From an uncultured Collinsella sp. (GTDB lineage Bacteria; Actinomycetota; Coriobacteriia; Coriobacteriales; Coriobacteriaceae): DNA of 60,441 bases. Positions within the stretch are counted from its first letter, which is position 1. Each line of letters starts with the position of its first letter. The notes under the pieces were generated by a model. That model was given only the letters and a program-made list of their open reading frames with translations. It was not told the DNA's origin and searched no databases. This document shows positions 8,418 to 16,217 of this stretch, piece by piece. Location: the NCBI GenBank assembly GCA_938005465.1, contig CALLNU010000025.1:1-60441 (forward strand), in the 5' to 3' direction. Made by a program: the position numbers and the translations under genes.

Positions 8418-8540
8418 CACTTGAAAGATACCAACCTACCGTCCGCGTGAGAAGAGACAAGGCGCAATTCTCCGGTGAAAGGTTCTTTCATAACCGTAAA
8501 CGGCAAGTGAAAGTTTACCATCAACACTTGAAACGGCAAG
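8418..8540. promoter_or_regulatory. fruA/rpiR divergent control region with TGAAAG operator-like sites
   Basis: TGAAAG-GTT-CTTTCA (8476-8490) is a perfect 15-bp palindrome of the kind bound by RpiR-family regulators. Related half-sites are CTTGAAAG near 8419-8426, AGTGAAAG near 8506-8513 and CTTGAAA near 8527-8533. AAACGGCAAG is directly repeated at 8498-8507 and 8531-8540, 33 bp or three helical turns apart. TATACT at 8567-8572 is a possible -10 for the regulator gene. Confidence 0.6.
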
Positions 8541-8620
8541 GTGTATCTTGTAATTGAAAATGCCCGTATACTATGGCATTGCAAATCAAGCTAGATTTTC
8601 ATGCCAACCAGGAGCCATCC

Positions 8621-9478
8621 ATGACCGATAGTAGCAAGAGCGCACTTTCCCTCATTAGTACCCATCAGGGATACAGCGAGTCCGAGCAGCGCATTGTCGA
8701 CTATATATTGGAGCACCAGTCCGAGGCGCCACGCCTCACGGCCGCTCAGCTCTCGCGCGCTGCCGCCACGTCCGAGGCGACCGTTTCGCGTTTCTGCCGC
8801 AAGCTGGGCTTTGGCAGCTTCCGCAGCTTTCAGTTTTCGTTGGCGCGCGACTTAGAGAGTCAGCGCAACGAGGGCCTGACCGACGAGGTCTCACTCGACA
8901 ACATGGAGCAGAGCCTTAAAAATATCCTCGCCGCCAAGGTGAGTGAGCTTAATGCGACCATCGACGGCATTGATCACGACACGTTGGCCGCAGTTGTACA
9001 CGCGCTTAAGAATGCCGGCGTTATTGAGTTCGCCGCCGTGGGCAATACAAACGCGGTCGCGCTCGACGCGACATTTAAGTTTTCGCAGCTGGGCCTGCGC
9101 TGCATGACGAGTACCATTAGCGAGACATCAATCGGCTTTGCGCTCACGTTGCGCCCGGGTGACGTCATCGTGCTAATCTCAAACTCCGGCAAATCGCGCC
9201 GACTGAATCGCATGGCAAAAGCGGCTCGCGACTGCGGCGCAACCGTAGTCGTCATCAGCAGCGACAGCAAATCCCCACTCGCGCGCCTGGCAGACTACAC
9301 TTTTAATACCGTCAACCACGAAGCGCTACTGACGACGGGCGACTTTGCCTTCTCCAAGATCAGCGCCACGATGATCATCGAAGTCATCTACAACTTCCTG
9401 CTGCCCGAGATTGAAGACGCGCGTGAGCATATCAGCTACTACGAGGAGCTCATCCAGCCGGATAAGGTCGTTGAGTAG
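8621..9478 (+). CDS. RpiR/MurR-family transcriptional regulator
   Basis: DNA-binding regulator of about 285 aa. The N-terminal part (about 1-80) is an RpiR-type helix-turn-helix with LSRAAATSEATVSRFCRKLG; the C-terminal part (about 110-260) is a SIS sugar-phosphate-binding domain with VILISNSGKSRRL. The ATG at 8621 has AGGAG six bases upstream, so it is preferred to the start at 8573. Being divergent from fruA, it most likely senses a sugar phosphate and controls the PTS genes and itself. Whether it activates or represses cannot be told. Confidence 0.88.
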   Translation: MTDSSKSALSLISTHQGYSESEQRIVDYILEHQSEAPRLTAAQLSRAAATSEATVSRFCRKLGFGSFRSFQFSLARDLESQRNEGLTDEVSLDNMEQSLKNILAAKVSELNATIDGIDHDTLAAVVHALKNAGVIEFAAVGNTNAVALDATFKFSQLGLRCMTSTISETSIGFALTLRPGDVIVLISNSGKSRRLNRMAKAARDCGATVVVISSDSKSPLARLADYTFNTVNHEALLTTGDFAFSKISATMIIEVIYNFLLPEIEDAREHISYYEELIQPDKVVE

Positions 9479-9506
9479 GTAAATTGGGGAGCCGATAGAC
9501 GCCCCT

Positions 9507-9668
9507 CGCCACGAAACCCGCCCATCTACTACGTTTTAACCGCAACCGCCAACCATACACCCAAAATAGAGAAAACCGCAGGCGTTCTACCTGCGGTTTT
9601 CTTTTTGCAATTCTTGGCGTGGTTGCCGATGCCCTACCAAACGTAGTAGATGGACCCGTTTCGTGGCG
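9507..9668. repeat. 162-bp imperfect palindromic element between rpiR and recN
   Basis: Outer arms 9507-9536 and 9639-9668 pair over 30 positions with 3 mismatches (shared segments CGCCACGAAAC and CCATCTACTACGTTT). Inside, GCAACC/GGTTGC and GCCAA/TTGGC segments can also pair, and a terminator hairpin sits at the centre. The whole unit could fold as one long rod. Confidence 0.7.
9572..9606 (+). terminator. intrinsic terminator of the RpiR gene
   Basis: AAAACCGCAGG/CCTGCGGTTTT, a perfect 11-bp stem with a 7-base loop, followed by CTTTTT on the plus strand. It is about 95 bases past the regulator stop and lies inside the larger palindrome. Confidence 0.88.
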
Positions 9669-9699
9669 GCCGGGTTGGACATGCGTGTGGCGGCTCGGC

Positions 9700-11328
9700 C
9701 TAGGCACGCGCCTCCGCAAGCATCTGCTTGGCGTGCGCCAGGCTTGCCTCCGATTGATCGCCGCTCAGCATGCGGGCAATCTCGGCAGTGCGAGCATCCC
9801 CAGCCACCTCATCCAGATGCGTCTGGGGAACGTCGCCGGGCTCTTTACTGACCACGTAGTGCTTGTCGGCCATAACCGCAACCTGCGCCAGGTGTGTTAC
9901 GACGATGACCTGATGCGTGGCGGCAAGATCGGCCAGCACACCAGCAAGAGCGCGGGCCGTGGAGCCGCCGACACCAGCATCGACCTCGTCAAACACCAGC
10001 GTATCGACACCGTCCGCGTTACCGAGGACAACCTTACTTGCCAACATGACGCGGCTGAGCTCGCCGCCCGACGCAATGCGGCGCAGGGGACGTGGAGTCA
10101 AACCGGCACCGCTGCGGTATAGCAGCTCGTAGCTCGAAGGACCAACGGGCGTCCACTCAGCACGGGGAAGATCACGCGACTCCCAGACGAGCTCGGCGCC
10201 GCCCATCTCCAGGCGAGCCATCTGGCGGCAAACCTCGTGGCAGAAGCGCGGGGCCGCCACATTGCGAGCGCGCTTAAGTGCCTTGGCAGCGGCAAACAAC
10301 TCGTGCTCGGCGCTCCCGAGTGCCTCACGCGCCTTTCTGATCTGTTCATCGCCATCATCGACCAGGGACAGCAGCTCTTGCGAGCGATCGCGCATGGCAA
10401 AAACATCGTCCATGGTAGGACCCCACTGACGCAGCAGGCCCTTGAGGTCGGAATACCGCTCACGCATGCGAGCGAGCTCGCGCGGATCGAAGGCGACGCC
10501 ATCGCGATAGGCACGAAGTTCGTTCGCGCAATCCTCAAGGGAGATACAGGCATCCGAAAGCAAATCGGCAATGTCGCCAAGTTTGCGATCGACGGAAGCC
10601 ATACGGGAAAGTTCTGCCACGGCGCTGTTCACGGCATCGAGCGCTCCCCCTTCAGAGGCAAGCGATGCATGGGCATCATTAGCTGTGGCAACCAGCACCT
10701 CGGCATGTTCGGAGCGCGGCAGCAGTTCCTCGAGTTCCTCATACTCGCCCGGTTTGGGGTCGACCTCGCCGATGCGCTCGAGCGCAAAGCGCGCTTCCTC
10801 GACGCGGCTCCCCTGCGCACGCGAGGTCTCTTCGACACGTCGAACCTCCTTAGCGGCAGCTCGCGAAGCCTTAAAGCAGGCGCGATAGTGCTCGAGCGCC
10901 TCGAGTGCAGGGCACCCTGCCCAGGCATCGACCATCGCAACATGATGCGCCGGATCGAGCAAGCGCTGGTGCTCGTGTTGGCCGCACAGATCCATCATCA
11001 CGCCAACGCGCTCCGAAAGCTCGCGCACACTGGCGATGCGGCCGTCAATCTTCACGCGGCTGCGGCCCTCGGCAGAAAGACTGCGCTGCACGGTGAAGCC
11101 CTCCGTGTCGTGCGGGCCGTCAAACAGGCGCGCCTCGACGCTCGCCAGCGCCTCGCCCTCGCGCACCGTAGACGAATCCGCGCGCTCACCCAAAATAAGC
11201 TTGAGGGCCGAGAGCAGCGCGGTCTTGCCGGCACCGGTCTCGCCGGTCAGGACAGTCAGGCCGGCACTCGGCAGCAGCGTCGCCTCGCGAATGAGCGCAA
11301 TGTTAGAAACCTGCAGCTCATCGATCAT
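9700..11328 (-). CDS. recN: DNA repair protein RecN
   Basis: SMC-like ATPase acting early in recombinational repair of double-strand breaks. 542 aa, near family length. Walker A TGETGAGKTALL near residues 29-40; ABC signature ASGGELSRVMLA and Walker B LVFDEVDAGVGG in the C-terminal third; coiled-coil arms rich in Glu/Arg/Ala between them. Its ATG lies inside the end of nadK (11-bp overlap), so translation is probably coupled. It is the last gene of the aroK-to-recN string. Confidence 0.95.
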   Translation of the reverse strand: MIDELQVSNIALIREATLLPSAGLTVLTGETGAGKTALLSALKLILGERADSSTVREGEALASVEARLFDGPHDTEGFTVQRSLSAEGRSRVKIDGRIASVRELSERVGVMMDLCGQHEHQRLLDPAHHVAMVDAWAGCPALEALEHYRACFKASRAAAKEVRRVEETSRAQGSRVEEARFALERIGEVDPKPGEYEELEELLPRSEHAEVLVATANDAHASLASEGGALDAVNSAVAELSRMASVDRKLGDIADLLSDACISLEDCANELRAYRDGVAFDPRELARMRERYSDLKGLLRQWGPTMDDVFAMRDRSQELLSLVDDGDEQIRKAREALGSAEHELFAAAKALKRARNVAAPRFCHEVCRQMARLEMGGAELVWESRDLPRAEWTPVGPSSYELLYRSGAGLTPRPLRRIASGGELSRVMLASKVVLGNADGVDTLVFDEVDAGVGGSTARALAGVLADLAATHQVIVVTHLAQVAVMADKHYVVSKEPGDVPQTHLDEVAGDARTAEIARMLSGDQSEASLAHAKQMLAEARA

Positions 11329-12178
11329 GACGGACTCCGTAGAATACGCGGCTCACCGAGTTATAGAAGCTCTCGGGGCCGTAATCCAGCAGCAACACAT
11401 CTCCGGGCCCGCGGCGCACCGCCAAGCTCTCAACGGTGCCATCGCAGGTAATAAACTGTCCATCGATAGCAATCGCTGGAACGCTCGGACGATCATCAGA
11501 CATAAAGATTTCGACGACATCACTCGGCGAAGTCAAGAAGGCACGGGCCTGAATGGTGTGCGGCGCAATGGGTACGCAGACCATGCCCGTATAGTCGGGG
11601 CTCACGATGGGGCCACCGGCACTGAGCGCGTAACCCGTAGAACCAGTCGCCGTGGACACGACCACGCCGTCGCCACGCAGGCGATCGATATGGTGGCCGG
11701 ACACCGTGATGTCAAACTCGACCATATCGGACAGAGGGCCGCGCGTGAGCGCCATGTCATTGAGGGCGAACGTGCGCACGACATCCTTCGTGCCATCGTC
11801 ACGCACGGACACGATATCCGCGGCGATGGTAGCGCGACGGCTCACATGCAGCTCGCCGGACAGGGCGTCGCTCACAACCTGCAAAATGTCGCGCTCCTCG
11901 GGACTCGCGGCCGTCAAAAAGCCCAGGTGACCATAGGAAAGACCGAGGATAGGAATCTCGCGATGGTTGAGGATGCGGGCAGCGCGCAGCAACGTACCGT
12001 CACCGCCGAGCGTAATGACCAGATCGGAGCCGTCAATATCAGGCGTGCTCTGAATCTTCGATCGCTGGTCGGCAGCCCATGCGACCTCATAGCCCTGGCG
12101 CGTCAGCCAAAGCTCGAGCATCAGGCCGCTCTCGACCGCCTCTTGCTTGTAGTAATTGGGAACCAGAAAGACCTTCAT
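11318..12178 (-). CDS. nadK: NAD kinase
   Basis: Cytosolic kinase making NADP from NAD and ATP. 286 aa. The diagnostic GGDGTLLRAAR lies near residues 58-68, with GHLGFLT after it and the substrate motif STATGSTGYALSAGGPIV in the middle. It overlaps tlyA upstream by ATGA and recN downstream by 11 bp. A NAD kinase in the tlyA-recN string is a common bacterial arrangement. Confidence 0.95.
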   Translation of the reverse strand: MKVFLVPNYYKQEAVESGLMLELWLTRQGYEVAWAADQRSKIQSTPDIDGSDLVITLGGDGTLLRAARILNHREIPILGLSYGHLGFLTAASPEERDILQVVSDALSGELHVSRRATIAADIVSVRDDGTKDVVRTFALNDMALTRGPLSDMVEFDITVSGHHIDRLRGDGVVVSTATGSTGYALSAGGPIVSPDYTGMVCVPIAPHTIQARAFLTSPSDVVEIFMSDDRPSVPAIAIDGQFITCDGTVESLAVRRGPGDVLLLDYGPESFYNSVSRVFYGVRHDR

Positions 12179-12978
12179 AGCGTTGCAGCTTTCTCGCTCA
12201 AAACCGATACCTGGGATTGCAGCACGTCTTGCGAGCGGTCGCCAGATTCAAATCTCGTGCCGTACAGGAAAAACTCAACGTTGCCCTTGGCACCATGAAT
12301 GGGCGACACGCACACATCGACCGGGAACAGGCCCTTGGCAGCAAAGAGCTCAACCGCCGCCACGAGCGTATCGCGGCGCACGGCGGGATCGGTCACAATG
12401 CCGCCCTCGCCCACCAGCGCCGCCGGAGCTTCAAACTGCGGCTTTACGAGCGTGCAGAATGCACCCGTAGGCGCCAGGCACGCCAGTACCGCATCGATAA
12501 TGTTCGCGATGCTGGTAAAAGAGACATCACACACAGCCAGGTCGATGGCGCCGGCATAGCCAAGCTCAGGCAGCTGCGTCACGTTTGTGCGCTCATGCAG
12601 CGTCACGCGATCGTCCTGACGCAACGACCAATCGAACTGGGCGCGACCCACGTCCACAGAGACAACAGTCGCAGCTCCGCGCTTGAGCAGACAATCGGTA
12701 AAGCCGCCGGTAGAGCAGCCCACATCCAGACAGGCAAGGCCCGTCGGATTGATGCCAAACGCATCAAGCGCGCCTTCGAGCTTAAGACCGCCGCGGCCAA
12801 CATAGGGAATGCGCCCCTTCACATGCAGCGGCAGCCCCGGGATCACCTTAAGGCCCGGCGAACTCAAGCGCTCACCGCCACTCGAGACCAAGCCGGCCAT
12901 AAGAGTGCGAAGGGCATCCGCGCGATCGGCGCAGATGCCCTGTGAAATCAGTTCGTCATCAAGACGCACGCGTTTCAT
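12175..12978 (-). CDS. tlyA: TlyA-family rRNA 2'-O-methyltransferase
   Basis: Predicted SAM-dependent rRNA ribose methyltransferase of the TlyA/hemolysin-A family, about 267 aa. An S4 RNA-binding segment opens the protein (RVRLDDELISQG...), followed by the RrmJ/FtsJ-like methylase fold with LDVGCSTGGFTDCLL and the VCDVSFTS motif. Upstream in-frame starts at 12987 (ATG) and 12990 (TTG) exist; none has a strong ribosome site, and 12978 matches family N-termini best. It ends in ATGA with nadK. The old name hemolysin does not imply haemolysis. Confidence 0.9.
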   Translation of the reverse strand: MKRVRLDDELISQGICADRADALRTLMAGLVSSGGERLSSPGLKVIPGLPLHVKGRIPYVGRGGLKLEGALDAFGINPTGLACLDVGCSTGGFTDCLLKRGAATVVSVDVGRAQFDWSLRQDDRVTLHERTNVTQLPELGYAGAIDLAVCDVSFTSIANIIDAVLACLAPTGAFCTLVKPQFEAPAALVGEGGIVTDPAVRRDTLVAAVELFAAKGLFPVDVCVSPIHGAKGNVEFFLYGTRFESGDRSQDVLQSQVSVLSEKAATL

Positions 12979-13013
12979 GAATGCCATCAACCATTCGTAT
13001 CCGGAGATGCGGC

Positions 13014-13253
13014 CTAGCTATCCTGGGATTCGTTTGCCGCATCCTCATCGTATTCCTGTTCGAGCTTGTCGGCCTCACGCGGCGTCAGCTCAAACTTGTC
13101 GACCATGTCGACCGCACGGGAGCCCAGCTCAATCGCCTCGTCAAACAGATCGAGCGAACGCTCCAAGGACGTATCCTTAGAGCGAACGGTAGCTATGATC
13201 TGGTCCAAGCGGTCCGAAATCTCGTCGAAGTTGCGGACGGAACCCTCTGGCAT
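13014..13253 (-). CDS. xseB: exodeoxyribonuclease VII small subunit
   Basis: 79-aa XseB, a small helical subunit of exonuclease VII, which degrades single-stranded DNA together with XseA. The family pattern is clear in the first half (NFDEISDRLDQIIATV and LERSLDLFDEAIELG), followed by an acidic tail. Its ATG follows the nusB stop by two bases and uses GAGGAG within the end of nusB. The large subunit gene xseA, often adjacent, is not here or elsewhere in the window. Confidence 0.88.
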   Translation of the reverse strand: MPEGSVRNFDEISDRLDQIIATVRSKDTSLERSLDLFDEAIELGSRAVDMVDKFELTPREADKLEQEYDEDAANESQDS

Positions 13254-13255
13254 GG

Positions 13256-13840
13256 CTACTCCTCGACGGTACCGGTCTCGGCCTCGGCGACCTCAGCGTC
13301 CTCGTCGAGAACGCCGGCCTCGGCCTGAGCAACCGCAACCTTTGCGGCAGCCTCGGCAGCCTGTACCTCCTCGCGAGCGCGATCCTCGGCCAGCAGCTCC
13401 TGGTATAGGTCCTCGCCCGGCAGCTCCTCGCTGCGAGCAATCTTACCCAGCACGCCGTTGACGAACGACGCGGACTGGTCGGTGCCATAGGCCTTGGCAA
13501 GCTCAACGGCCTCGTTGATCACGATGGCGTCCGAGACCTCCTCGTCGGTGAGGAAACGCATCTCGTAAACGGCGATACGCAGCAGGTTGCGGTCGGCGCC
13601 GGGCATGCGCATAAGATCCCAGTTCTTGGCAACGGAGCGCAGAGCACAGTCGATGCGGTCGATATGCTCGTAGGCACCTCGGCACAGCTCCAGAGCATAG
13701 GGATCGAGGGGACCCTTCGAGATCAGGAAATCACCCTCGAGGACGCGCTCGAGCGGGCTGTCCGTGGCCTCGGCCTGGAACAGCAGCTGCAGCGCCTGAC
13801 TGCGGGCAAGCGTACGCCCGCGATAAACCTTAAGGCTCAA
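13256..13840 (-). CDS. nusB: transcription antitermination protein NusB
   Basis: All-helical NusB, which with NusE binds boxA RNA and supports rRNA antitermination. 194 aa, longer than the usual 130-150. The core (about 1-145) has RSQALQLLFQAE, FLTDEEVSDAIVINEAVELAKAYG and SASFVNGVLGKIAR; the extra length is an Ala/Glu/Val-rich acidic tail from about residue 150. It lies in the asp23-nusB-xseB run with only a few bases between genes. Confidence 0.92.
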   Translation of the reverse strand: MSLKVYRGRTLARSQALQLLFQAEATDSPLERVLEGDFLISKGPLDPYALELCRGAYEHIDRIDCALRSVAKNWDLMRMPGADRNLLRIAVYEMRFLTDEEVSDAIVINEAVELAKAYGTDQSASFVNGVLGKIARSEELPGEDLYQELLAEDRAREEVQAAEAAAKVAVAQAEAGVLDEDAEVAEAETGTVEE

Positions 13841-13843
13841 AGG

Positions 13844-14206
13844 TTACTCCTTGGGGAAAACGAGGCCGTCGATGCAAACGTCAACGCGCTCGACCTCAAC
13901 GCCAACCTGGGCATCGATGGCGGCGACCACGGCAGCGCGAACGGCCTCGGCGAGTTTCTTGAACGGATAGCCAAAGAACACCACGACGCGCACGGTGAGT
14001 GCGAGCTTGTCGCCGACGACCTCGGCCTCGACCGCCGGCTCAGAAGCCGGGGCCTTGGACGAGAGCATCATGGAGACAAGGTTGGTGGCAAGGTCCTTGA
14101 CGCCAACGGAGGCGATGCCCTCGACATCGGACACGGCGCGCGAGACGATGGCGGTCAGAACATCGGGCGAAATCCCGATGCCGTCAATCTTGATTTCCTG
14201 GGGCAT
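13844..14206 (-). CDS. Asp23/Gls24-family protein (YqhY-like)
   Basis: Small cytosolic Asp23/Gls24-domain protein, 120 aa. The segment GIGISPDVLTAIVSRAVSDVEGIASVG and the C-terminal VEVERVDVCIDGLVF are typical. Members upstream of nusB (yqhY type) have been linked to acetyl-CoA carboxylase control or envelope homeostasis; no acc genes are next to this one, so the role is open. A second family member is at 59620-59976. Spacing to nusB is three bases, so they are probably co-translated. Confidence 0.85.
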   Translation of the reverse strand: MPQEIKIDGIGISPDVLTAIVSRAVSDVEGIASVGVKDLATNLVSMMLSSKAPASEPAVEAEVVGDKLALTVRVVVFFGYPFKKLAEAVRAAVVAAIDAQVGVEVERVDVCIDGLVFPKE

Positions 14207-14230
14207 GAGTCCTCCTAGAAGAGTTGGTTG

Positions 14231-14794
14231 CTAGACGCGGGAGACGAACTTGCCGTCGCGGGTGTCAACCTTGATGACCTCGCCCTCGTTGAGGTACATG
14301 GGGACCTGGATGACAGCGCCGGTGTCGATCGTGGCCGGCTTGGTGGAACCCTGGACGGTGTCGCCCTTAAAGCCCGGGTCGGTCTGGACGATGGTGGTCT
14401 CGATGAACATCGGCGGGGTCACGCCCATGAGCTCATCGTCGGCGAAGAGCAGCTGGCAGATGTCGTTCTCGCGCAGCCACTTGGAGTTCTCGCCCACCAT
14501 ATCCTCGGGAACGGGAACCTGCTCATAGGACTCGTTGTCCATGAAGATGTAGTCGGTGCCATCGTTGTAGAGGTACTGGAACTCACGGGTGGTGAGCATG
14601 ACGCTCTCGAACTTGGTGCCGGCGTTGCAGGTGTTCTCGACGACGCGGCCGCTCTTGATGTCGCGGGTCTTGTAGCGCACAAACGCGCCGCCCTTGCCCG
14701 GCTTGACATGCTGGAACTCGACGATGGTGTAGACCTTGTCCTTGATGCGGAGACCGAGGCCGTTCTTGAAGTCGGCGGTGGAAATGGTAGGCAT
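14231..14794 (-). CDS. efp: translation elongation factor P
   Basis: EF-P binds between the P and E sites of the ribosome and relieves stalling at proline runs. 187 aa, three beta-barrel domains expected. The tip loop VKPGKGGAF carries the lysine near position 32 that other bacteria modify; no modification enzyme gene is nearby. The ATG at 14794 has AAAGG upstream; the open frame to 14827 lacks support. Neighbouring pepP on one side and asp23-nusB on the other repeat a widespread order. Confidence 0.95.
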   Translation of the reverse strand: MPTISTADFKNGLGLRIKDKVYTIVEFQHVKPGKGGAFVRYKTRDIKSGRVVENTCNAGTKFESVMLTTREFQYLYNDGTDYIFMDNESYEQVPVPEDMVGENSKWLRENDICQLLFADDELMGVTPPMFIETTIVQTDPGFKGDTVQGSTKPATIDTGAVIQVPMYLNEGEVIKVDTRDGKFVSRV

Positions 14795-14887
14795 AGCGAC
14801 CTTTCTTGTTATGGGCAGAACGCACAAGCGTCCAAATTACATACGACAGAAATTATACACTTGCAGACGGCGCCTGCGGCGAGCGCA

Positions 14888-14931
14888 TAAAAAGAGAACG
14901 CGGGGCGTCCGAATCAATCCGGACGCCCCGC
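14888..14931 (-). terminator. intrinsic terminator of pepP
   Basis: Perfect 12-bp stem GCGGGGCGTCCG/CGGACGCCCCGC with an 8-base loop; CTCTTTTTA follows on the minus strand. It separates pepP from efp, so efp probably has its own promoter. Confidence 0.85.
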
Positions 14932-14954
14932 CCCAAACTATCTACTGAAGTAAA

Positions 14955-16085
14955 CTAGCAGTCGATAACGTGCAGGTCGTGCGGGGTCTTGGTGAAGGGC
15001 TCATAGCCGTTCTCGGTGACCACGCCGTAGTCCTCCAGGCGCACGCCGCCCACGCCGGGCAGGTAGACGCCGGGCTCCATGGTGATAACCGAGCCGACCT
15101 CGATGATATTCTTGCTGCGGTTAAAGTTGGGCAGCTCATGGATGTCGATGCCCACGCCGTGACCCAAGCCATGGTTATAGTAATCGCCATAGCCGGCATC
15201 GCCGATGATCTTCTTGGAGAGCTTGAAGATGTCGTTGCCCTCAACGCCCGGATGGATGGCGGCGACGCACTCCTCGTGCGTACGGCGCACGAGTGCGTAC
15301 AGGTCGAGCTGCTCCTGGGTGGGCTCGCCCATCACGACAGTGCGCGTCATGTCGGAGCGGTAATCGCAATAGCCCGCGCCGTAATCCATAAGAACGAAAT
15401 CGCCCTTCTCGATCACGCGGTCGCTCGGCACGGCATGCGGGTTGGCGGTGTTGGGGCCGCTCGCGACGATGGAACCGAAGGCCAGGCTGTCGGCACCGTT
15501 GGCGAACATAAAGTTCTCGAGCTCGTTGCGTACCTGCTTCTCGGTCATACCGGGCTTAATAAAGCCGAGCATGTGCTGGAAGGCGGCATCGGTGATCGAC
15601 TGCGCATGGCGCATGAGCTCAATCTCCTCGGCGTCCTTGATGGCGCGCATCTTGCGGATATCGTCGTGCATCAGCGGCAGCATACAGGCGACGGAACGGT
15701 CCTCCAGGCCGCGCTGAATACCCTGGTAGAAATTAATCTGCATATCGTCCTCGACAGCGCAGACGCGGCATTTGTTGGCCGCGATCTTGCCGGCGACCCA
15801 ACCGGGGATGGTGCCCTCATCCATGTCGTAGACCCAGGGGCTGCCGGCTGGCGTGTTCTCCTCAAAGCTGTTGAGGTAGCGCGAGTCGGTGTGGAACAGG
15901 CACTGGTCGGCCGTAATAAACGCAGCGTGCGGGAACTCGAAGGTGTAGTCGAAGACGCCCTTCACGCCCGTAAGCCAACGAAGGTTGGCCTCGTCGCGCA
16001 CCACGATGGCGTCGTAGCCACGCTCGACCATCAGGGCACGGACACGCTCGATACGACCGGCAGGACCGGCAGCAAACTCAGACAT
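14955..16085 (-). CDS. pepP: M24-family aminopeptidase (Xaa-Pro peptidase)
   Basis: Cytosolic metallopeptidase of 376 aa expected to remove N-terminal residues before proline. A creatinase-like N-domain occupies about 1-135. The pita-bread catalytic domain shows the five metal ligands in order: MDYGAGYCDYRSDMTRT (two Asp), GLGHGVGIDIHE (His), TMEPGVYLPG (Glu) and GGVRLEDYGVV (Glu). An upstream leader forms a long imperfect hairpin, and a strong terminator follows the gene. Confidence 0.92.
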   Translation of the reverse strand: MSEFAAGPAGRIERVRALMVERGYDAIVVRDEANLRWLTGVKGVFDYTFEFPHAAFITADQCLFHTDSRYLNSFEENTPAGSPWVYDMDEGTIPGWVAGKIAANKCRVCAVEDDMQINFYQGIQRGLEDRSVACMLPLMHDDIRKMRAIKDAEEIELMRHAQSITDAAFQHMLGFIKPGMTEKQVRNELENFMFANGADSLAFGSIVASGPNTANPHAVPSDRVIEKGDFVLMDYGAGYCDYRSDMTRTVVMGEPTQEQLDLYALVRRTHEECVAAIHPGVEGNDIFKLSKKIIGDAGYGDYYNHGLGHGVGIDIHELPNFNRSKNIIEVGSVITMEPGVYLPGVGGVRLEDYGVVTENGYEPFTKTPHDLHVIDC

Positions 16086-16117
16086 GCAGATTCCTTTCTT
16101 GTTGTCTCAATATAGAC

Positions 16118-16179
16118 GGGACGGGTCTCAACCGAACGACGGAATCGCATGCGATCCGCAACCGATTGAAAACCCGCCC
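16118..16179 (-). other. long imperfect hairpin between the aroB-like gene and pepP
   Basis: Arms 16118-16134 and 16163-16179 pair through GGG/CCC, CGGGT/ACCCG and TCAATCG/CGGTTGA with small bulges; the perfect palindrome TCGCATGCGA (16145-16154) sits at the tip. One pair is G-U only when read as minus-strand RNA, matching the direction of transcription. No U-run follows, so it could be an mRNA-stabilising or processing structure. Confidence 0.45.
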
Positions 16180-16217
16180 CTCAACATGATACGAAAGACG
16201 ATGGAAGTCAATAAATC

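Noticed and set aside
6216..8450. 744-codon plus-strand open frame opposite fruA
   Set aside because: It is the mirror of fruA's codon usage: Gly/Asp/Leu-rich, no domain pattern, no ribosome site, and fruA on the other strand is certain.
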